A stretch of DNA of 56,994 bases, taken from positions 1 through 56,994 of IMG/VR virus record IMGVR_UViG_3300042197_003393. The stretch is one strand, 5' to 3'. Source of the stretch: a virus. This document shows, in pieces, positions 43,086-49,502 of this stretch. The notes under the pieces are model-generated. The model did no database searches. It was not told the DNA's origin and was given only the letters and a program-made list of their open reading frames with translations. The position numbers and the translations under genes were made by a program. Within the stretch, counting starts at the first letter, position 1, and each line of letters opens with the position of its first letter.

Positions 43086-43368
43086 GGAAATATTATCTCT
43101 AAATTATGGCGGTAGCAAGGTACTCTATCTATTATCTTTGGGTGCTCATAATGGAAAGATGTATGGAATCGAATTAACTTCGATTCCTACTACGGAAAGA
43201 AATGAGATTATTAACAATCTAGCTGCGCTATCGAGCTTTGACCTTAAAAAGAAGGCCAGTTGGTTCAAGACTAAATGTCCAATAAGTTATAAGCAAGGGT
43301 TCAGGAGCTTAAACCAATCTCTCATTACGATCATAGCCAAGTATCCTATTTCAAAGCTGAAATCTTAG
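43084..43368 (+). CDS. Small hypothetical protein, 94 aa
   Basis: Basic protein with an N-terminal beta hairpin-like part (MEILSLNYGGSKVLYLLSLG) and a helical, lysine-rich rest. ATG at 43084-43086, with GAGG 10 nt upstream, overlaps the start of the divergent hub gene. The last 23 nt overlap the convergent primase gene. Plausible lone plus-strand gene; function unknown and the call itself is moderate. Confidence 0.5.
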   Translation: MEILSLNYGGSKVLYLLSLGAHNGKMYGIELTSIPTTERNEIINNLAALSSFDLKKKASWFKTKCPISYKQGFRSLNQSLITIIAKYPISKLKS

Positions 43369-44413
43369 CGTGCAATCTGACCGTTTCCGCCATGCTTAAT
43401 GGTTTTATCGCGGTATCGTGTGCTTTTCTTATGTCTGCGTGTCCCATATTTCCCTTTGTGTGGCATTCATTCCAATCCTTTATGCCCAAACCATAATCAC
43501 CTGGTAAGCTATAAAAGAGCTTAAAACCATGAGGCTCTAAAAGCTCCTTATTCGACAAAATGCTCTTAAGTCCAGCCTTATCGTTATCAGGTGATAAAAT
43601 CACACCTGATTTTGGTCCGATTATTTTTAACTTATTAATCTGCTTTTCCGTTAGCACTGCGCCCCCTGATGCAACCGTTTGCGCACCGAGCGTGTGCATG
43701 TCAAATATCGCTTCGGTAATAATCACATAACTAGCGCATTCTACCTCATCGAAGCCATATAAAAAATCACCCTTCGTCCCTTCTGTGATCGCCACGATAT
43801 GGCCATTATCATCACGAATTTCGATTGATGGGAAGTTAAATCGCTTATTAAGTCTTGATCTACTCTGCCAATACACTAAGGTATCAAATTCATAATAAGG
43901 CCAATATACATCCATTCCTAAGTAGTGTAAATCGGCCTTAGCTATCGATTCATCATCATAACCCCTAGATTTCAACCATTTTTTCAAAGCTAATGCTTGT
44001 GTGTCATCGGCTGTGATCAGAGCGCTTACGCCACTAGGCAACGTCACCTCTGCTTTTGATTTTGATCTAACATCCGTCTGCCTATTGTCTGATTTCAGAT
44101 AATCGCGTAAATCAGCACCATCACCTAATATTTCTCTCACCGCCGCCGCATAACTGCATTTCTTATACAGACGAATAAACTTTATGAACGAGCAATTGCG
44201 TTTGTTAGTCTCTGGATTTACCGGGCCAGCCCATTCGTCACCTCGCCAGTCGTGACAGACGCCCTTGCTGGGATTTATGTTAAAATGAAAACCGATATCG
44301 TTATTAAGCGGATTATTGATGACAATTTCTTCACCGTTCTTACGAATCTTATGGTCAAAATGTTTGGTAATGTAAGACGTTATTTTATCAGCCGGTATTC
44401 TCAAAGCGCTCAT
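43346..44413 (-). CDS. DNA primase with TOPRIM domain
   Basis: 355 residues. The TOPRIM core is clear: YVIITEAIFDMHTLG (E234, D238) followed by GVILSPDNDKAG (D276, D278). The N-terminal part (FHFNINPSKGVCHDWRGDEWAG, then SFIKFIRLYKKCSYAAAVREI) resembles a primase zinc-binding domain but lacks a full set of Cys/His ligands. It would synthesise lagging-strand primers with the phage helicase. Unexpected location inside a structural region. ATG start; ends overlapping the small plus-strand gene. Confidence 0.85.
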   Translation of the reverse strand: MSALRIPADKITSYITKHFDHKIRKNGEEIVINNPLNNDIGFHFNINPSKGVCHDWRGDEWAGPVNPETNKRNCSFIKFIRLYKKCSYAAAVREILGDGADLRDYLKSDNRQTDVRSKSKAEVTLPSGVSALITADDTQALALKKWLKSRGYDDESIAKADLHYLGMDVYWPYYEFDTLVYWQSRSRLNKRFNFPSIEIRDDNGHIVAITEGTKGDFLYGFDEVECASYVIITEAIFDMHTLGAQTVASGGAVLTEKQINKLKIIGPKSGVILSPDNDKAGLKSILSNKELLEPHGFKLFYSLPGDYGLGIKDWNECHTKGNMGHADIRKAHDTAIKPLSMAETVRLHAKISALK

Positions 44414-44425
44414 ATAGTTACAATA

Positions 44426-44851
44426 CTATCGACTCCACATCACTTGTGCTATTATAGACACGACTGCTACCACTAATCCAGAAATGAATCCTAACAAGGC
44501 TGCCTTTCCTTTAAGGACTTGTACCTCTAACTGCACCTTAGTAAGCTTTTTATCGATCTCGCCTATACAGTTCTCTAATTGAGAGTCCTCACGTTGTTGT
44601 CTTTTTAATAACTCTGACCTAATGTCGGTGATCATTGCACGCACCTTATCGACAGTTTCGTCTTTATGTGTCTGGATCTTCGTTAATAAATCATTTTTTA
44701 GTGCATTGCTATCTTCGATGAGGTCTTTTTCGTGGTCAAGACTTACTTGCGTTAATTTATTGACAGCGGTATCTAACCGTTCAAGTTCGGCAAGAACCAA
44801 TCTGCGGTATTCCGCCCAACTGTCAGACTGATTCTTGGGCGTTGGAGACAT
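44426..44851 (-). CDS. Coiled-coil protein with C-terminal membrane anchor
   Basis: 141 residues. About residues 15-110 are heptad-rich and highly charged, followed by a single hydrophobic helix (LLGFISGLVVAVVSIIAQVMW, about 117-138) and SR at the end. This tail-anchored layout is seen in XhlA-like phage lysis-associated proteins and in some tape-measure or virion accessory proteins. Encoded 12 nt upstream of primase. Lysis role is only a possibility. Confidence 0.6.
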   Translation of the reverse strand: MSPTPKNQSDSWAEYRRLVLAELERLDTAVNKLTQVSLDHEKDLIEDSNALKNDLLTKIQTHKDETVDKVRAMITDIRSELLKRQQREDSQLENCIGEIDKKLTKVQLEVQVLKGKAALLGFISGLVVAVVSIIAQVMWSR

Positions 44852-44859
44852 AGTACTCT

Positions 44860-45288
44860 CTACATCATTCTACAGATGGCATATCGCCGGTCTGTCCGTC
44901 GGACTGATAGAGCGATTTCGCATGCCACTATATCGCCTAATTTATTCTTTATCTGACAAATTATCTTGGATGGTTTGTCATTATTATCTAAGCAGCGCTT
45001 TACTCTCATCCTATCTGCCTCACCGATTAAGTTAAGCAAATGAGTATCATGTAAATCATTTTTATCATATCCTATGACACAGCAAGCGTTGTTAACATGA
45101 ATTATCTTGCCTTCTTGAATTATCATCATCATATCGGACGATAAATCCCACATGGCCATTAAATCGTCTAGCATTACACCTTGGTCAAGAGTCTCGTTTA
45201 ATTTCTTTATCTTACCTAGATATCCACTGGAGTCTTTCATATGGACTAAGTTCGCCAAAGCTGATGAGCGTAATATCTCTACAGCCAT
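44860..45288 (-). CDS. Stand-alone PAS-domain protein
   Basis: 142 residues. From about residue 42 it follows the PAS pattern closely: MWDLSSDMMMIIQEGKIIHVNN, then GYDKNDLHDTHLLNLIGEADRMRVKRCL, then a C-terminal sheet (GDIVACEIALSVRR, YAICRMM). The first 40 residues form an amphipathic helix suitable for dimerisation. No kinase, cyclase or DNA-binding domain is attached, so it could sense a ligand or partner and act by protein contacts, perhaps by mimicking or blocking a host PAS regulator. ATG with GGGGAC upstream. PAS assignment is confident; role unknown. Confidence 0.85.
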   Translation of the reverse strand: MAVEILRSSALANLVHMKDSSGYLGKIKKLNETLDQGVMLDDLMAMWDLSSDMMMIIQEGKIIHVNNACCVIGYDKNDLHDTHLLNLIGEADRMRVKRCLDNNDKPSKIICQIKNKLGDIVACEIALSVRRTDRRYAICRMM

Positions 45289-45300
45289 ACTAAGTCCCCA

Positions 45301-46170
45301 TCAAGAAATAGTGAATATAAATTTACGGCTAACTCTTGTCTGACCATTCGGTAAGGTTAATTTTATACTGTATCTATATGTTCCCTTCAGAAATGTCGAG
45401 GTATCAAGATCGTATTGGACTACATACGGATTAGATCTATACGATCCTTGACGAATTCCCATCCTACACGGGGCGTTATCGACGATAAGTTCACAATTTT
45501 GAGTATCGATTGTAATTGATGGCTTTAAATACGGCATCATTGGATTAACTAAGTTAAAATTATAATCATACAGAGGCAGTGGCATTATGCCGATTTCTAG
45601 CGGCCTCACTTCTGGAGAATAAAACTTAATGTCTAACGGCTCAAATCCGAATCTGATAGTCTGTAACTTATCATCACAAAACCAATCATCAGAATATAAC
45701 CAGAAGCGATGGCAGCATTTTAATAACTGATCAGCATATCGTGGATCGTCTATGTCACAACATTCGGTCAGATCAGTGCCTAGCGAACCGCATGGATTCT
45801 CTGAAAAATAATACCACACATCGAAGTATACATCAGGTACTGTAAAATCCTTCGGTACCTCATACACTAAGTGATATCTTCCAGGAAGTGCGACAGTATC
45901 TGCTGTCGGCTCAGTGCAGCACGGACCGGCTTCCGCTGGCGTGCTCTCTCTACATAACGGTGAAGGATAAATGTCGCTGCAAGGGTCACTAACTGGTAAT
46001 GTAGCTACTAAATTGTGTGGTAATACTTGAGTCTTATATATCTCGACATATCTTACTGCATATGGGTCAGTCGCAACACCATTCCTTAAGAAATCGACGT
46101 TTAAATCAATTAATTGACCGCGCCGCCCAGCGATCCTAGGATTAGCCGTAGACAGCATGTCACAATTCAT
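45301..46170 (-). CDS. Cys-rich probable virion protein, 289 aa
   Basis: Beta-rich protein with repeated Ig-like features: LIDLNVDFLRNG at the start, YHLVYEVPKDFTVPDVYFDVWYYF in the middle and GTYRYSIKLTLPNGQTRVSRKFIFTI at the end. It contains many cysteines in pairs (GPCCTEP, ECCDIDD, KCCHRFW), unusual for a cytoplasmic phage protein and suggestive of metal binding or disulfides in the particle. Position near baseplate hub genes supports a structural role. ATG with CGGAGA upstream. No family recognised. Confidence 0.6.
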   Translation of the reverse strand: MNCDMLSTANPRIAGRRGQLIDLNVDFLRNGVATDPYAVRYVEIYKTQVLPHNLVATLPVSDPCSDIYPSPLCRESTPAEAGPCCTEPTADTVALPGRYHLVYEVPKDFTVPDVYFDVWYYFSENPCGSLGTDLTECCDIDDPRYADQLLKCCHRFWLYSDDWFCDDKLQTIRFGFEPLDIKFYSPEVRPLEIGIMPLPLYDYNFNLVNPMMPYLKPSITIDTQNCELIVDNAPCRMGIRQGSYRSNPYVVQYDLDTSTFLKGTYRYSIKLTLPNGQTRVSRKFIFTIS

Positions 46171-46189
46171 ATCTGGTCTCCGACTTAAA

Positions 46190-46200
46190 TTATGTTTGTA
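46190..46200 (-). promoter_or_regulatory. Partial copy of the candidate late element
   Basis: The plus-strand TTATGTTTGTA matches the downstream half of the 10357-10382 element (TTATGTTTGCA) at 10 of 11 bases and lies 19 nt before the ATG at 46170. The TATAAT half is missing, so it may instead reflect a shared transcript-leader sequence. The rest of the 67-nt gap shows nothing else. Confidence 0.3.
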
Positions 46201-46237
46201 TAAACTTAGATGGATACGACGCTAAGATAACCTAGTA

Positions 46238-46468
46238 TCAACGTCTAGGAACTGACGGCATAGAAGGCATTGAAGGCCTTGGCACAGATGGCATTGATGG
46301 CATTGATGGCATCGAAGATCCGGCTTGTGCTTTTTCTCTCTCAGCACGTTCTTTAAATTCACGCTCCAACCGTTTCATATACCATATACGATCTTCAGCT
46401 GACATAGCAGCTTGTTCGAATATTGATAGGTTCCCATGGTGCTTGAGTAAAAACATCTGCTCAAGCAA
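46238..46468 (-). CDS. Small tail/baseplate assembly protein next to gp26-like, 76 aa
   Basis: LEQMFLLKHHGNLSIFEQAAMSAEDRIWYMKRLEREF resembles the short helical proteins found beside gp26-type hub genes in T4-related phages (pattern FFLKYHG, then W-F/Y-x-x-RL). The C-terminal 25 residues are a Met-Pro-Ser/Val-Pro-Arg repeat. The frame starts at TTG 46468, with an alternative ATG at 46456; neither has an ideal ribosome-binding site. Function presumed in tail or baseplate assembly. Confidence 0.6.
   Translation of the reverse strand: MLEQMFLLKHHGNLSIFEQAAMSAEDRIWYMKRLEREFKERAEREKAQAGSSMPSMPSMPSVPRPSMPSMPSVPRR
46245..46320. repeat. 9-nt tandem repeats encoding Met-Pro-Ser units
   Basis: Plus-strand GGCATTGAT/GGCATTGAA/GGCATAGAA units, interrupted by GGCCTTGGCACAGAT, encode alternating PSM and PSVPR segments, with the block PSMPSMPSVPR present twice. 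A short coding minisatellite prone to length change in steps of three residues. Confidence 0.8.
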
Positions 46469-46493
46469 TGAATTATAAGCCTTATCGTATTCC

Positions 46494-47531
46494 TCAACGC
46501 TTAGACGGGCGAAAAAAGTTTTCCGTGATCGGTAACTCCACTGTAAATTCTGTTGAGCATTCGGGGCAGGTAACAGTGACAGTAGTATCGATACCAGGAG
46601 TGTTATCCTTTAACCAATCTCGCACCGTCGCAGTGTCTTGCGCATGCATCTTATCGACGAATTGTCTGATAGTTAATTGATCAGTGACACCAAAAACGCT
46701 GACAATAATCTTGCTCATATTGTCAGTGATAGAATCATCAATCGCCTGAGATTCAGCCTGTCTCTGTTTCCTTGCTTCGAAAGGCGACGCGCCTTTAGTC
46801 TTAACGCCACCACCCGGCTTGGCTGTCATCTTCTGCTTCATCTTACGCTTAGCCAAGATATCGTTAGCATCGTATCCTCTTAAAAATCTCACGCCCACCC
46901 AGAATTCACGTCCTACTGCCTTGCTCATATAAGGCAAGACGATCCTAAACGGTTCACCACCTGCCTCCGGCTTGCTCCACGTGATAGTACGGGCTAAATC
47001 ATTTAAATCATAAGTATGCGTCGAAACCGCACCACATGAAGTATTAGGGCATGTCACAGCAAATTCGTAAAAATTACCATGAGTGATGCCTCTAATATAA
47101 TAAAGAAGAAAAACTCGATCGCCCAACAATAAGTCTACCGGATCAAATCCGTTCGGGAATTTGCAACATTCACGGAATAAATAATCAATCGATTGACCAG
47201 ATTGTGCTAATCTTTGCGTCGCCAACACCTTTTCTGCGGCTTGACCCATGGCCCGAACCATTACCATCCCATCTGGCCAACCGTAATATAATCCCTTGCT
47301 TGGTAAATGGCATTCTTCCCATGGAATTAACTGATCTTCAGACGCTCCAATTAATCTCGTCACTAACTCTTCGTTAGACATACCCGGCGTGATTATACCA
47401 GACAAATCGCTGACCGACACATCCATGTGATTTATATCGTCGTCCTTGGTGTCCTTGGGCTGCTCTTCCTTCCTAGGTGTCTTATTAATCGGAGCGCCAG
47501 AATTTAAATCAATCTCTTCATTACTAGCCAT
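46494..47531 (-). CDS. Baseplate hub subunit, T4 gp26-like
   Basis: 345 residues. LPSKGLYYGWPDGMVMVRAMGQAAEKVL and DRVFLLYYIRGITHGNFYEFAVTCPNTSCGAV follow the gp26-type pattern, with a start LPSxG, then an R-x-x-x-x-G-x-x-Y strand and two CxxC-type pairs (CPNTSC and CPEC near the C-terminus), likely a zinc site. Residues 1-60 are polar and disordered-looking, and about 225-265 form a basic linker. gp26-like proteins assist hub assembly. ATG at 47529-47531. Confidence 0.65.
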   Translation of the reverse strand: MASNEEIDLNSGAPINKTPRKEEQPKDTKDDDINHMDVSVSDLSGIITPGMSNEELVTRLIGASEDQLIPWEECHLPSKGLYYGWPDGMVMVRAMGQAAEKVLATQRLAQSGQSIDYLFRECCKFPNGFDPVDLLLGDRVFLLYYIRGITHGNFYEFAVTCPNTSCGAVSTHTYDLNDLARTITWSKPEAGGEPFRIVLPYMSKAVGREFWVGVRFLRGYDANDILAKRKMKQKMTAKPGGGVKTKGASPFEARKQRQAESQAIDDSITDNMSKIIVSVFGVTDQLTIRQFVDKMHAQDTATVRDWLKDNTPGIDTTVTVTCPECSTEFTVELPITENFFRPSKR

Positions 47532-47551
47532 TTATATTGCCCATCTAGCCA

Positions 47552-47560
47552 ATTTATGTC
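47552..47560 (-). promoter_or_regulatory. T4-late-like box before the gp26-like gene
   Basis: GACATAAAT on the minus strand, identical to the box at 14435-14443, about 20 nt before the ATG at 47531 in a 55-nt gap after the tube-like gene. Close to TATAAATA, the T4 late -10. Short match, low confidence. Confidence 0.3.
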
Positions 47561-47586
47561 TCTCTAATTACTCTTATCAATATGCA

Positions 47587-48162
47587 TCACGGTCTTAACC
47601 CAAAGACGTCAAAGAAAACGTTTTTTAATTCTTTTAATCCAACAAATTCAGCTGCATAGTCATATGCCAGTGTGATCTCAACAGCCTTTATGTCACTAGA
47701 TGAATAGGTTAAATCGCCATATTTAATAGACGACGGCCAGCTTGATTCTAGCCTCCAGCCTTGTTCGCCGCCGCCATTTGGAAGATACGATACCAAATCC
47801 GTAGTAAATTGGTACTCAGCTGCAGGACGCAGACCATATTGACTCGACCAAACACTTTCGCGCCACCGGCGTACATACTGCAATAAGCCTTCCGTATCAT
47901 ACCATGATAATTTTATATCATCCCATGAAACACTCTTAGCGTATTTATACTCCATCGATCCACCAACATACTTTTCGACATTTACCGTGAATGAAGGCAA
48001 CGTAGCTTCTTTTAAGTGTATTAATGATGTATTTCTTTCGTTAACATTAGTCAAGATTGAAGGAACATACCAAGTATAATTATAATAATAATTCGCACGA
48101 CTAGTGGCTTGAGAATTAGCCTTCATCCTATCTGTAAATTCAGCAACCGCAAATCCAGGCAT
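47587..48162 (-). CDS. Tail tube protein paralogue (gp19-like), 191 aa
   Basis: Starts MPGF like its two upstream neighbours and ends in the tube pattern SSIKYGDLTYSSSDIKAVEITLAYDYA. LPSFTVNVEKYVGGSMEYKYAKSVSWDDIKLSWYD gives the central gp19 fold with a conserved W. ATG with AGGTG upstream, overlapping the previous stop by 1 nt. It may be a minor tube, tube-initiator or terminator protein made from the same fold (T4 gp48, gp54 and gp3 are in the wider tube family). Confidence 0.75.
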   Translation of the reverse strand: MPGFAVAEFTDRMKANSQATSRANYYYNYTWYVPSILTNVNERNTSLIHLKEATLPSFTVNVEKYVGGSMEYKYAKSVSWDDIKLSWYDTEGLLQYVRRWRESVWSSQYGLRPAAEYQFTTDLVSYLPNGGGEQGWRLESSWPSSIKYGDLTYSSSDIKAVEITLAYDYAAEFVGLKELKNVFFDVFGLRP

Positions 48163-48842
48163 TACTGCACCTCGACTGCTAAATCATAGTTTAAAGTAAT
48201 CTCGATCTCGCAGACTTCATTAGAACTATAATCAAGATCCGATGGCGTTATCTTCGATATCCAGCAATTATATAGATTATATGAATACACTATATCACCT
48301 ACACCATTTCCCATTGTCAATACGGCATCTTTCAGATAATCAGATATATTGCCATGCAGATTAGTGCGATGATCGTAAATCGTGTTTGCCCACCACTGAT
48401 ATAATCTACTAGCTATAGAGTCTCGATGCTGAGGCCTTCTTATCCCATCACTCGTGTCTGAAAACGCTTCGTAAAAAGACATTGTGATGGGTGACCAGCT
48501 AATCTTACCAGGTCTCGATATTACACTCTGCGCATGGTGCGCTTTGACTATTTCGAATTCAGGCGTCGGCCTACTGCACTTCTTTAAATGTATTAAAATA
48601 CCAGTATCACGAGTTTCCCGGTCAAATCTTCCACCGATAGCACCACCTACTGGACCGACCCCACCGGGCGCGAGCGGGCCACCGATTATCTCTAGTGACC
48701 ACCGGTACTTCCTAGCATACTCGGTTTTAGGATCAGGTCCTTCGTATCGATTAGCCTCAGAATAGATTCCATCTGCAAATGAGCCAATATCCTCGTTGCA
48801 TTGTAAAAATGTCAAATCTACCGGACCTTGGAATCCTGGCAC
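48162..48842 (-). CDS. Tail tube protein paralogue (gp19-like), 226 aa
   Basis: GTG at 48840-48842 is taken as start: GGAG lies 8 nt upstream and the protein then begins MPGF like its paralogues; a GTG at 48872 is inside a hairpin. ITPSDLDYSSNEVCEIEITLNYDLAVEV is the C-terminal tube strand motif, and ISWSPITMSFYEA the central one. A Gly/Pro-rich loop (about 40-60) is an insertion relative to the other two. Likely a minor tube-related protein. Confidence 0.75.
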   Translation of the reverse strand: MPGFQGPVDLTFLQCNEDIGSFADGIYSEANRYEGPDPKTEYARKYRWSLEIIGGPLAPGGVGPVGGAIGGRFDRETRDTGILIHLKKCSRPTPEFEIVKAHHAQSVISRPGKISWSPITMSFYEAFSDTSDGIRRPQHRDSIASRLYQWWANTIYDHRTNLHGNISDYLKDAVLTMGNGVGDIVYSYNLYNCWISKITPSDLDYSSNEVCEIEITLNYDLAVEVQ

Positions 48843-48865
48843 TGTATAATCTCCATATAATACTT

Positions 48866-48888
48866 GGGCCACAGGTAAACTGTGGCCC
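48866..48888. other. GC-rich hairpin after the main tube gene
   Basis: GGGCCACAG at 48866-48874 pairs with CTGTGGCCC at 48880-48888, a perfect 9-bp stem and 5-nt loop. It lies 24 nt after the stop of the main tube gene and before the next tube-like gene. No T run follows, so it may be a weak terminator or a 3' stabiliser that raises the yield of tube and sheath messages. Confidence 0.85.
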
Positions 48889-48912
48889 TCATGGTCAGTA
48901 ATTTAATTACAA

Positions 48913-49491
48913 TCACGGGCAGCTAGGACGAGTCGGAATCGGACCCGGAACCGGCAAGCATGCTCTAACTGCCCTATCGTATCTCATCGAGCACTCGATT
49001 TCGAGTAACTCATTTCCGCTATAGTCAAGATCTGACCATTTGACTTCAGTAGGCCAGCAACCATACATTACCCAACGTTCGGTTGTCTGCCCAACGCCGT
49101 CGACCATGTCAAGCACGCCTTCCTTCTTGTAAAAGCGAGGGTGCGCAACGGCTATAGTATTCATATTCACCACTGTCTCTAGCCAGTGGTAACAGCCACG
49201 AGACACATCGGGATTCTGTTCAGAGTCGTACCACTTTAGGCTTACCGCTTCCCATTCCGACTTACCAGCGAGGTACACCTTCTCCTGATTATGGTGTACT
49301 TCCGTGGTCTCGACCTTGAATGAAGGTCTAGACGCAGACTTAAGCAACAGCAATTCTGCCGGAGACCAAGCGCTTGAGCCACGACCGAGGGCTTGGAAAA
49401 CCCATCGGTGGCGCCGCCTAATCTCTACGGTATTGGAAGGCGCATTGGCGCTATATCCGCCACCGATCGCACCGACATTAAATCCAGGCAT
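48913..49491 (-). CDS. 19: Tail tube protein, T4 gp19-like
   Basis: 192 residues; T4 gp19 has 163. Starts MPGFNVGAIGGGYSANAP, has HRWVFQALG, RPSFKVETTEVHHNQEKVYLAGKSEWEAVSLKWYD and the C-terminal EVKWSDLDYSGNELLEIECSMRYDRA, all classic tube-family strands. Placed 11 nt after the sheath gene (18-19 order of T4), with richer GC and a GGGGGAT ribosome-binding site, so it is the main tube subunit. Ends in a short Pro-rich tail with CP. Confidence 0.9.
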   Translation of the reverse strand: MPGFNVGAIGGGYSANAPSNTVEIRRRHRWVFQALGRGSSAWSPAELLLLKSASRPSFKVETTEVHHNQEKVYLAGKSEWEAVSLKWYDSEQNPDVSRGCYHWLETVVNMNTIAVAHPRFYKKEGVLDMVDGVGQTTERWVMYGCWPTEVKWSDLDYSGNELLEIECSMRYDRAVRACLPVPGPIPTRPSCP

Positions 49492-49502
49492 TTCTATCCC
49501 CC

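Noticed and set aside
46238-46330. CRISPR-like short repeats
   Set aside because: The units are 9 nt, contiguous and in frame in a coding region; no spacer structure. No CRISPR array seen anywhere.
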